Source of the DNA: Candidatus Woesearchaeota archaeon
GTDB taxonomy: Archaea > Nanobdellota > Nanobdellia > Woesearchaeales > JACPBV01
Length of the DNA stretch: 64,000 nucleotides
Assembly: GCA_019323195.1 (NCBI GenBank)
Contig: JAHWHQ010000036.1
Span: forward strand, 7,641-71,640
Direction: 5' to 3'
Shown: positions 9,150-18,000 of the stretch, piece by piece
Layout: the number at the start of each line of letters is the position of its first letter
How positions within the stretch are numbered: position 1 is the stretch's first letter
Made by a program: the position numbers and the translations under genes
The notes under the pieces: generated by a model
Seen by the model: the letters and a program-made list of their open reading frames with translations, nothing else
Database searches by the model: none
What the model was told of the DNA's origin: nothing

Positions 9150-10361
9150 CTAAGATACGGCTAACCCTTCCTCTAAGATCTTTTTTGTTTTTCCTATAAG
9201 CGCTTCGGGGATCAAAAGTGAGATCTCCCTTGTCCTTCCGTGGCGGCCCTTGGAGATTACCTTGGCGTTTATTATGCCAAGCATGTCCAGTTCAGCTATA
9301 ACATCAGAGATCCTTCTCTGCGTTAACGGCCTGAGGCCTACTCTGGAGGAAACCTGCTTATAGATTTCATAAATATCCCCTGTGAAGATGTTTTCTTTCC
9401 TTTTCTGGCTTAATGAAAGGATAGAGTAAAGTGTTGCCTGGGACTGCTTGGGCTGGTGGGTTATGGCGTCCAGGACGCTGTCTTTCTCTATTTTTTCCTC
9501 AGCATGGTCTATGTGGGAGATGTCTACCTTTTTTGAACTGTTACGTTCGGCAATCTCGGCTGCAACCCTTAAAAGCTCTAAAGCGCGCCTTGCATCACCG
9601 TGCTCCCTGGCGGCGTAAGCTGCGCATTTTTCAATAACGCCTTCACTGATAGAGTCCTTTTTGAAGGCTTCTGCCGCCCTTTGCTTTAAGATGTCCTGGA
9701 TCTGTATTGCGTTGTAAGGAGGGAAAACAAGCTCTTCTTCAGACAGTGAAGAGCGAACCCTTGGGTCTATGTTATCAACAAAGATGAGGTCGTTGGAGAT
9801 GCCAATAAGAGAGACCTGTGCATTTTTAAGGTCCTCGTTGATCCTTACAAGGTTGTAAAGTATCTCGTCCCCTGTTTTTTTCACAAGCTGGTCTATCTCG
9901 TCAAGGATAAGAAGAATTAGCTGTTTTTTGGAATCTATAACGTTAAAGAAGGATTTGTAGACTTCGTCTGTAGGCAGGCCGGTAGGAGCTATCTCATGGC
10001 CAAATTCACGCGTCAATTGGGCAATGAGGCGGTATTCTGTGTCTGCCATCTTCTTGAGCTTGCAGTTAAGGTAGACTGTTTTTAACGGGATGCCTTTTTG
10101 TTTGGATTTGTCCAAGAGGTTGTCGGCTATGTGCTTGATGGTAAGGGTTTTGCCAGAACCTGTCTTTCCGTAAATGAACAGGTTAGATGGCTTTTCAAGT
10201 TTCAGGCATGGCGCTAAGATGTTTGCTACCTGCTTTATTTCTGAATCGCGATGTGAGATGGCTTCTGGCGTATAGGAGCTTTGCAGGGCTTTCTTATCTA
10301 GAAAAAGGCTTTCTTTACCTAAAAAGTCCTCAAAAAAGTTGGATAACGCCTCTTTTTCCAT
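9150..10361 (-). CDS. cdc6: Orc1/Cdc6 replication initiator
   Basis: 403 residues. Orc1/Cdc6 binds origin recognition boxes and loads MCM. AAA+ motifs are present: Walker A GKTGSGKT (about residue 65), Walker B LILDEID (about 155), sensor 1 GISND and sensor 2 GDARRAL. The C-terminal 90 residues form the origin-binding winged helix (RPLTQRRISDVIAELDMLGIINAKV...GRHGRTREI). A TATA box (10384-10393) lies about 28 nt upstream of the ATG. The gene heads the minus-strand group cdc6-DP1-DP2 and borders an AT-rich non-coding region with ORB-like sequences, the usual place of an archaeal origin. Confidence 0.97.
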   Translation of the reverse strand: MEKEALSNFFEDFLGKESLFLDKKALQSSYTPEAISHRDSEIKQVANILAPCLKLEKPSNLFIYGKTGSGKTLTIKHIADNLLDKSKQKGIPLKTVYLNCKLKKMADTEYRLIAQLTREFGHEIAPTGLPTDEVYKSFFNVIDSKKQLILLILDEIDQLVKKTGDEILYNLVRINEDLKNAQVSLIGISNDLIFVDNIDPRVRSSLSEEELVFPPYNAIQIQDILKQRAAEAFKKDSISEGVIEKCAAYAAREHGDARRALELLRVAAEIAERNSSKKVDISHIDHAEEKIEKDSVLDAITHQPKQSQATLYSILSLSQKRKENIFTGDIYEIYKQVSSRVGLRPLTQRRISDVIAELDMLGIINAKVISKGRHGRTREISLLIPEALIGKTKKILEEGLAVS

Positions 10362-10383
10362 ATAGTTTCCATATGAAATGGAG

Positions 10384-10393
10384 GTATTTAAAG
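10384..10393 (-). promoter_or_regulatory. TATA box of orc1/cdc6
   Basis: CTTTAAATAC on the minus strand, centred about 28 nt before the start codon. An ORB-like TTTCCATATGAAATGG (10366-10381) covers the region between the TATA box and the start, so the initiator could repress its own gene. Confidence 0.5.
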
Positions 10394-10638
10394 TTTTAGG
10401 TGTTATACGGGAGTAGTGGATTCTTAATTGTATGTAAAGTATGTTCTATGTCGTAGGAGGGGTGTAATAATAGTTGGGTATTTTGGGGTAGATAAGCTCG
10501 TTTTACTGTTTAGAACACACCCCTTGATTTCTTATGGAAAAATGGATTTAAAGATTTTGGCTTTTTTTTGTTTTTTGTTTTTTTATTCTTTTCTATATAG
10601 AAAATAATAATATAATAATAAATATAATAAAGATATAA

Positions 10639-10764
10639 ATAAAGAATAAAGAATAAAAATGATAAAGGAGATAATGAGGAATAATAAATAAAGAATAAAA
10701 ATGATAAAGGAGATAATGAGGAATAATAAATAAAGAATAAAAATGATAAAGGAGATAATGAGGA
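10639..10764. repeat. 42-bp AT-rich tandem repeat, three copies
   Basis: The units begin at about 10639, 10681 and 10723. Units 2 and 3 are identical and unit 1 differs at about two bases at its 5' end. Each contains GATAAAGGAGATAATGAGGA. Lying in the candidate origin, it could serve as an unwinding element or protein-binding array. The minus-strand open frame across it (repeating YYSSLSPLSFLFF) is a repeat artefact. Confidence 0.9.
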
Positions 10765-10805
10765 ATAATAACTAAAAGATAAAGATAATCCGGAAGTAAA
10801 TATAA

Positions 10806-10826
10806 CTTCCATAGGAAAAAGGGGGG
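10806..10826 (+). promoter_or_regulatory. ORB-like origin recognition box
   Basis: TTCCATAGGAAA followed by AA and six G matches the layout of the archaeal mini-ORB (dyad TTCCA..GGAAA plus G-string). It overlaps one arm of the GGAAGT/ACTTCC palindrome. Similarity was judged by eye only. Confidence 0.45.
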
Positions 10827-10915
10827 TAGCCCTTGCCTAGTAGAAAGAAATATTTATTAAGGCTGGATGTGGGCATTTACTTAAATTGCCGGAATTTACC
10901 AATGGGACAAGGAAT

Positions 10916-11698
10916 ATGCCTCAAAAAAACCTAAAGGATTATGTTAAGGATAAGCTGGGTAAGGGGTATAGTACTTTTACTATTAAGAAGGCCCTGCTTA
11001 AATGGGGGTATAAGGAAGAAAATGTTGATATGGTCTTTTCTTCTTTGCTGCCTTTAGGGAAGCAAAAGGCTGCTGAGGAACATCATAAGGGGCAGTTTAG
11101 CTTATTTGTCAGACCTGGCAGTTTTTTTTCCGAACGATCTGATCTGGGGATCCATAAGGCTGTTAGGTATTTTCTGCATGCTTTTTTGATTTTCTTTGCC
11201 ATTCAGTTTCTTATAACGCTTTTAGCAGGGATTTTTGCAAGGGGGGAAGGATATTTTATCCCTGCTGCGCTTTTGGCTAATGTTTTGACAAGCCTGCTTT
11301 TTTTGCTGTCAATACTTATCTTTTCTTCTTTATTGGCAGGGTTATGCTTTTTTTCATCTAAATATATATTTCAGGAAAGGATGGATTTTCTTCTGATTCT
11401 TACTATCCTGCTCTTTGCTTTGGTGCCTTATGTACTGATAAGCTCTTTAAGGAGCCTTGAGGTATATGGCATCATTTCACTTTTAGGCGTCTCGATCGGG
11501 GTCTTGGACATAAACATATTCTTTTTGTGGTCATTGTTTTTGTTTTCTTTAGGGATGTCTAAGAGTTTGGGGTTGAGCGTTAAGAAAGGGGTGCTTTTTG
11601 TTCTTGTTCCTTTTGCTTTTCTTATGGCTGCCCTGGCCTTTGCTTCGTACGGGGCTTTGAGGGCAAGGTTTTTGTGGCTGGTTTTTGAGAGGTTTTGA
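10916..11698 (+). CDS. Yip1-like multi-spanning membrane protein with N-terminal helical domain
   Basis: 260 residues from ATG 10916. TTG 10886 would add ten residues and sits closer to the leaderless position of the TATA-like AAATATTTATTAA at 10848-10860, so the start is uncertain. Residues 1-45 (DYVKDKLGKGYSTFTIKKALLKWGY) form a small UBA/HTH-like helical domain that is common in DPANN membrane proteins. Five or so transmembrane helices follow, preceded by FSLFVRPGSFFSE, a Yip1-domain hallmark. The function is unknown. T-rich sequence after the stop may terminate transcription. Confidence 0.65.
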   Translation: MPQKNLKDYVKDKLGKGYSTFTIKKALLKWGYKEENVDMVFSSLLPLGKQKAAEEHHKGQFSLFVRPGSFFSERSDLGIHKAVRYFLHAFLIFFAIQFLITLLAGIFARGEGYFIPAALLANVLTSLLFLLSILIFSSLLAGLCFFSSKYIFQERMDFLLILTILLFALVPYVLISSLRSLEVYGIISLLGVSIGVLDINIFFLWSLFLFSLGMSKSLGLSVKKGVLFVLVPFAFLMAALAFASYGALRARFLWLVFERF

Positions 11699-11756
11699 GG
11701 GTTTTTTCTTTTAGTCTGGAAATTGTTTTTTGACTGAAGGGTTTTCTTTTTATGGG
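11699..11756 (+). terminator. T-rich termination region after the Yip1-like gene
   Basis: Three T-runs (about 11702-11712, 11724-11731 and 11742-11751) follow the stop codon. Archaeal intrinsic termination mainly needs such oligo-T runs. Confidence 0.4.
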
Positions 11757-11787
11757 ACTACATACTAAGTATGTAGTAGTATGTAGT
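11757..11787. promoter_or_regulatory. Operator-like repeats upstream of the first RHH gene
   Basis: The half-site ACTACATACT (11757-11766) is followed, after one A, by its perfect inverse AGTATGTAGT (11768-11777) and at once by a second direct copy of that inverse (11778-11787). Three regularly spaced half-sites are what cooperative RHH dimers bind. The RHH gene encoded 115 nt downstream is the natural candidate. Confidence 0.6.
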
Positions 11788-11799
11788 TTAAAAGGGAAA

Positions 11800-11890
11800 T
11801 CTTTATATACCAGTTATTTCAGGAATAACTTATATACTTAAATATATATAACTAACCGAACTTATTAAGCTTAGTTAACTAAGTTACTTG
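11800..11890 (+). promoter_or_regulatory. Promoter region with TATA boxes and palindromes
   Basis: TATA-like elements occur at 11801-11809 (CTTTATATAC) and 11840-11851 (AAATATATATAA). The second predicts a start of transcription near 11871. Palindromes lie at 11812-11830 (arms AGTTATT/AATAACT) and 11870-11883 (CTTAGTTAACTAAG). The latter sits on the predicted transcription start, a position suited to repression. Confidence 0.5.
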
Positions 11891-11901
11891 GATTGTTCCA
11901 A

Positions 11902-12036
11902 ATGACAAGGGTAAACGTAGAGATCGACAATGAGCTGCACAAGAAAGCTAAGCTGAACGCTCTTCTTAAGAACCAGACTTTAATCGAGTATATTCATGAG
12001 GCTCTGAGGGAAAAGGTAAAGAAAGATGGTAAATAA
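11902..12036 (+). CDS. Small ribbon-helix-helix (RHH) DNA-binding protein
   Basis: 44 residues: MTRVNVEIDNELHKKAKLNA..., ending VKKDGK. The pattern (a short beta strand with alternating residues TRVNVEID, then two helices ELHKKAKLNALLKN and LIEYIHEALREKV) is that of CopG/Arc/MetJ RHH repressors, which dimerise through the strand and insert it into the major groove. The last 11 nt overlap the start of the 2768-residue secreted protein (ATG 12026), so the two are probably translationally coupled. Multiple palindromes upstream suggest autoregulation. It is too short for common ORF cutoffs. Confidence 0.75.
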   Translation: MTRVNVEIDNELHKKAKLNALLKNQTLIEYIHEALREKVKKDGK

Positions 12037-15000
12037 GAAAATATTTGTCTTTTTGGTCATGGCTGTTTTTTTGGCTAGTCTGGTCAGGTCCATAGTTCTT
12101 TTACCGGAAAACCCATTATATGGTTGTAAATTAGATGTACAATATTCAGATGGGGGCCAAATAGACACTAACCCCACCCAGCCATGGAGCGGAGGGGTCA
12201 GGTTTGATGGCAGCAGCAAAAGGATATCCTTTGTAGGCTATGTAAACGGGGACGATGCGATTGATTTGAAGGTGACGTGTTCCGACCCAGGATTACAATC
12301 ATGCATTTTGAGAGCAAGAGACGCAGACTCGGTGATATGGAAGTCTGGCAGGTTTGATGGAACCCCTGTAAGGATATCTTTTACAGGCCCGGTGGGCAGC
12401 GGTGATGCTATTGAGGTTAAGATATACTGCCCCTCTCCTGGGGTGAGAAACAATTGTAAGCTATATGGCAGATACTCAGATTTAGGTCAAATAGATTCTA
12501 AGTCGTGGGGGGATGGGGTTAAGTTCGATAACTCACCATTGGAGATATCGTTTACAGGGGTGGTTAGTAATGATGATGATATAGACCTGAAGATCGAATG
12601 CGACTGCCCATGCCCTTTTGGCTTGTGTTGTGATAACTGCCAGTTCAGGGATGCGGGAGAGGTATGCGGGAATGTTCCAAGTGATTGTTTGAGTAAGACA
12701 GGGGCTGACTATTGTTGCGATAAACCAGAGGTATGTGATGGGGCAACGCCTGGCTGCCCTCCAGATAACGATGTCCAAGACAGCAACTATGTTTGCAGGA
12801 ACCCAAAGGCATGTACCGAGCCGGAATGCTGCGACTTACCTGAAAAATGTGACGGCTTAACTAAATACTGCCCTACAGAAGATAAAGTTAAGGATGAAGG
12901 GGTACTTTGCAAGACAGATACAAGGGCATGCTATGATGATGGGTATTGTGACGGGGAATTCCCTGTTTGCTTGCCAAACCCTGCCCCCAAGGATACTCCA
13001 TGCACTACCGACGATGGCAAATCAGGCTATTGCGACCTTGATGGGAACTGTAATGCCGGATGCAGCTCTGATCAGACCTCTCTTTCAAGAAAATCTTCAA
13101 TGACCGGCTCTTCAGACACAAATGATATCCCGCAAGATCTCAACGATCAGGCGTGCTGTGACAGTGCAGAGATGTGCGTATATGCCGGAGCGTGTTATCT
13201 TGGCACTTCAGATAGGTCATATTATCTAAATGCCCTGGGCATTAATGATGTTATCTGCAGATCGAATACCTGGCATGACTGCGATTACAAGGAGGACTAT
13301 TGTACTGGCTGGGGTGTGTGCAGTATAGGTATTGGGCGCTGGATAAAAAACGGGGAGGAACAAACAATAGGGGAGTATAATACAGCCTATCCCAATCCAA
13401 CAGAGAAGTGCTGCGGTGATGATGCCGGGGAGAAATACGTATCAAGAAATGTTGTAGGTTCAGACTCTGACATTCCGGCAGATGCAGATGACGTGGCCTG
13501 TTGTTCCAGCAGCACTGATTGCGTCTATGACGGCAAGTGCTATGATGCTGGCTCTACAGACCCTGGCAGTTACTGCAAGGGACAAAAGTGGAATGGAGGG
13601 GATGATTTACCAGAGGCATGCCCTCTCTTGGGCGGAACATGGGATGCAGCCATGGCGGCGGGTAGCCAATGCTGCGGCGATGATGAAGGAGAGACGCCAA
13701 AATCCCGGGAGGGGGATTATGCTGACCTTAATGATGAAGCCTGCTGCGGTAGCGATGAATGCGTCCTTAGTGGGGGATGTAAGCCGTATCTTGCTACCTA
13801 TGACCTGAGCAGCTACAGCGTTTTAGACGATTCTGCTGACCTAGAGGTGTGCATGTCATCCGGGTGGAAGGATCCAGATTTTAGCCAGGAAGCGTGCCAG
13901 GCCGTAAATAACAAAAGAACAGATGGAGGGGGAAACTTAATCCCTACATTATGGATGGCGGGGGGGGAGTGCGGATATGGCACTGGGCAATGTGATGATG
14001 CCCCTAATTCCCCAAATAAGATGAATTTCTGCTGCGGTGACGACCCTTGGGAGCTTTTTAACCCTGCCAGGAGCGGAACTAAGTGTTTTATCCACCCGGA
14101 TTACGGGTGTTCCCATGATGGTGTGGACTATATATATAAGCCGATGGTAAATGGGAAGTATACTGATGATGACTGCTGTAAAGGCACATGCCCTGAAGGG
14201 GGATGTTGCGATAAGAACTGCAATTATCTGCCTGATACCCATATATGCAGGGAAGCGGCGTCAGAATGTGATGTGGCTGAAAAATGCACAGGAACGAGCC
14301 CAGACTGCCCAGACAACGCCTTTGAACCAATCGGTACAGAACCTCCTTGCGGGAAGTGCGACGGGGCAGGGAACTGCGGGGAATGCCTTCCTACCGAGTT
14401 TAATAACCACCGAGAATCAATAAAACCTGCTATACCTATAGATGATAAATATCCTTATTTCCCAACACTTACTACAGACAAGGCATGCTGCTCAGAAATA
14501 GATGATTGCGTGTATGACGGCAAGTGCTATGCCAGCAACAGCGGCAGGCCAGAGGGCAGCCCCCCTGTTGATATTATGGGCGCTGTCTGTTATATCCCTG
14601 AATCACAAAAGTGCCCCACCTGCATAAGGGGCGGAACATGGTATGACTGCGACAATGACCAGAGCTTTTGCACGAATAATGAGTGGGGATGTTCCCTGAA
14701 CTGGGTGGCCAGCGGGGAGGCTGGTGTCGGGGAGTACGGCGCTGAGGGAACGATGGAATGCTGCGGGGATGATTTTGATACTGACGGCAACCCCCAGGAG
14801 TTCTTTAAGGTAATCAAGCTGGGCAGCGATTCTACACTTTCGGTTTCAGGAACAGACAAGGCATGCTGCAATTCAGGCAATGACTGCGTTGAGAATTATG
14901 AATGCTATGATCCAGGAAGGCTGCATAAGGGTGGGAAGGATTACTGCAATGCAACAGGAGGATGGGAGGGAGGGGATAATTCAGAGGCTGCATGCACGGC

Positions 15001-18000
15001 AATAACAAAAGCTGCAGGAAGGTGGGATATAGACTTTGAATCTTCCGTTGCTGCAACAGGACCGTGCTGCGGTGATGATGATGCTACAGAGAGGTTTGTT
15101 ACCTGTGACATTGATGATTTTTGCAGCGATACAGCAAAAACAGCGTGCTGCGACAATACGCATGACTGCGTATTTGACGGGGTATGCCATCCTGCCTATG
15201 ATGCCAGCAATCCAAAGCCGGAATCTTTCCTTGATATGAAGAATGGCCTTCCTCTATGGGACACATCTTCTGACATGGAGGTCTGCATCGATGATCCGGT
15301 GGCAGGGAGGCTGGGTTGGAAAGACCCTGATGATTATGATGGTGCCTGCTCTGCCGTGAACAACAGGCCGAACCCTACTAGGTGGATGTCCGGGGCAGAT
15401 ACAAGCTGCGGCCTTGAGAGGGAAGGGAGGGTATGCGATGATTCTCCCAGCGGGCTAAACACGGCAGATTTCTGCTGCGGCGATGATGAGGGGGAGGTTT
15501 TTAGGGAAGAGGAAGGTTTTGAGAATGCGTGCCTTGTCAAGGGCGGATGCTATTTTGAGGGACAACACTTCCTGGACGGGGAATATTCAGGGGATAATTA
15601 CTGCCAGAACGGTGAGGTCATACAGAGAACGAAGCTTATTGCCCTACAGCTGTTGGACATAGCAAACAAGGAAAGCCCTTCGCATTATACATTATTCTGC
15701 GACAGCTATGAGAATGCCCTTAACTATTATAGCTACGACCTTAATCCGCCGTATTCAACTTCAGCCTTTCCTTATACAGATAAAATCAATAATGTATGCC
15801 TCTTAAGGCTAAAAGACCAGGTAATATTCGGGACATCCTTAGATGACCCTATAGACGAAGGGGCTTACCCTTTCATTAACGTACTAAAGGATATAAAAAG
15901 CAATCTTGACTGCAGCAGCGTGCAAGGTGTAGGGGACTGGCAGTTCCATAGCTGCAATACTCTTAAGGTATGGTATAATGATAAGATACAGAGCGTAATA
16001 TACAGCAATAAGGACCTAAACCTTGGGAACCTTGATTTTGATGAGAAGTTCTTATTGTTCCTGAAGAACCCGTTCCAGAACATATTTGATTCAATTATCA
16101 GCTTATTTGGGGAGTCGAAGGTTGATCCCGAGGATTATGGGTTCCTGAAAGACAGCAAGAAGTTTTCAAGGATATACCTTGACAGGACAGGGGTCAAGTC
16201 CATAAAAGGTGTTATAGAGGATGATGCAGAAGCAGGAGAGTACCTTTCTATAGCCTATAACTGCTATACTGATGATATATGCGAGACAGTAGAGGCTGCG
16301 CAGGAGAGATTTGGGGCCAAAGGGATATTTGGAGGGGATGAGATCAGCTGCAGTTATAAGCCGGATATCTCCACTTATTATGTTGCAAGCAGATCACCTA
16401 CCCGGCTGGACATGTGGCCGCAGCTGACAGCAGGCTTGAGGACGAAGAATGTAAAGCTTCCTACAGGGCTTACAATAACCCCGCGCATAAAGGCGCCGGA
16501 AAAGGCTATAAAGGGCTATCCTGTAGAGTTCCAGGCAGATGTTGAGGGGGCCTGCATCTCACCCCCTTATACCTATTCCTGGACTTTTGGGGATGCAGGA
16601 ACAGGCTCAGGAGAGGCGCCAACACATGCCTATACTGCAACAGGCAGCTATATTGTGGGCTTAACAGTTGAGGAACAGAAAGATGCTTCAAACCATGGAA
16701 GCGGCACCCATAGCCTGGAGGTTATTGACATTAAAGATTGTGAAATAAGGGATAAATCAGTTGGATGTGATGCTGGAGCCCTTGAGCAGTGCATCATGTC
16801 ATTATCCGCAGGGGCAGATGCTACAGCAGACGAGGCATGCGACAGCGTCTCGCCATACGAGCTTTGCTGCCAGAATATATTCCAGGTGGATACTGCCCCG
16901 GGGGGGTGCGGGGAGGCGGGGCTTATCTCATTGTCACAGACCTTTAACGGCAGGGCAGACGGGTATAACCAGGGGACGTTTGCAAACGACATCTGCATAA
17001 GGTCGGCTGTGGAGGGGATGAAGGCCAGCTGCAGGCCTGTACTTAAAGGAGATACTTTCAATAACCTTGGTGGCGAGGTGTGCGTCCTTTCATTATCTGC
17101 TTTTAAGGGGGGCGTAATCTCGGGATGCGACCCCAATGCTGAAGTGAATATCTACTGCAGGATTATCGATGAGGCTGTAAATGTTGAAAACTGTGAGAAC
17201 GGCGAGAATGATGATGGAAGCGGCCTTGATGACTGCGAGAACGCGGCCTACTGCCCGACAGGGACATTCTGCAATGCGGAGCATACGCAAAGATGCACAA
17301 AAGACGCATCTGACAATCGCCTGTGTGAATGCATCGATAATGATGGTGACGGCTATGGCGCTTGCGCTGGTGCGGATTGTAATGATCCTGCTACATGTGA
17401 CTGCAATGATGGTGATCCCTCAATACATCCAGGTGCAGCTGAAACCTGCGATAATGTAGATGAGGACTGTGACAAGCTAGTTGATGAGGGTGTAACAAAA
17501 CAAGAGGCATGCAGTGTCGGCTGTCCTGGAAACAAATGCACTTTTACATGCTCAGCAGGGGCGTGGACTGAAGACCTTTCTAACGCTTATAATGGGGCTA
17601 CTCTAGAGGTGTGTGATGCTTTGGATAATGACTGCGACGGGGAGATTAATGAGGGTGTAACAAGAATGGTTTTCTGCGGCGACTATGGAGTCTGCAAACT
17701 CCAAAGCCATACTCAAACATGCAACATAGCTGGTGAATGGGTTCCTGCTACCTGTGATACAACTACAATCCCTAATTATAACACTAATGATGATTGTAGT
17801 GATACCTTAGATAATGACTGCGATAATTCTGTAAATGAGGATGGGTTGGAGACATTCTATAAAGATGGCGATTCAGACGGGTATGGGCTGCAGACAGATT
17901 TACAGGAGGCATGTGCAGGTTCGCTGCCTGCTGGCTATGTCGCTTCTAAACCCGACGGTTATGACTGTAATGATGGCGATTGGAGGATTAATCCTGGGAA

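Larger units (their letters stand above)
10362..10885. other. Candidate replication origin (oriC) next to cdc6
   Basis: About 520 nt without a credible gene, very AT-rich between 10551 and 10800. It adjoins orc1/cdc6, as many archaeal origins do. Three sites resemble the ORB/mini-ORB pattern (TTCCA..GGAAA followed by G-rich): 10366-10384, 10528-10545 and, best, 10807-10826 (TTCCATAGGAAA then a run of G). The 8-mer AGGGGTGT at 10458 recurs inverted at 10517. A 19-bp palindrome with arms GGAAGT/ACTTCC lies at 10792-10810. The AT-rich 42-bp tandem repeat could be the unwinding element. Origin function is inference. Confidence 0.6.

Noticed and set aside
10639..10764. Tandem 42-bp repeat as a CRISPR array
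   Set aside because: The copies are directly adjacent without unique spacers.
10510..10812. 100-residue minus-strand open frame with repeating YYSSLSPLSFLFF
   Set aside because: It is produced by the 42-bp AT-rich tandem repeat. It has a low-complexity product and no start signals, and the region is better explained as a candidate origin.
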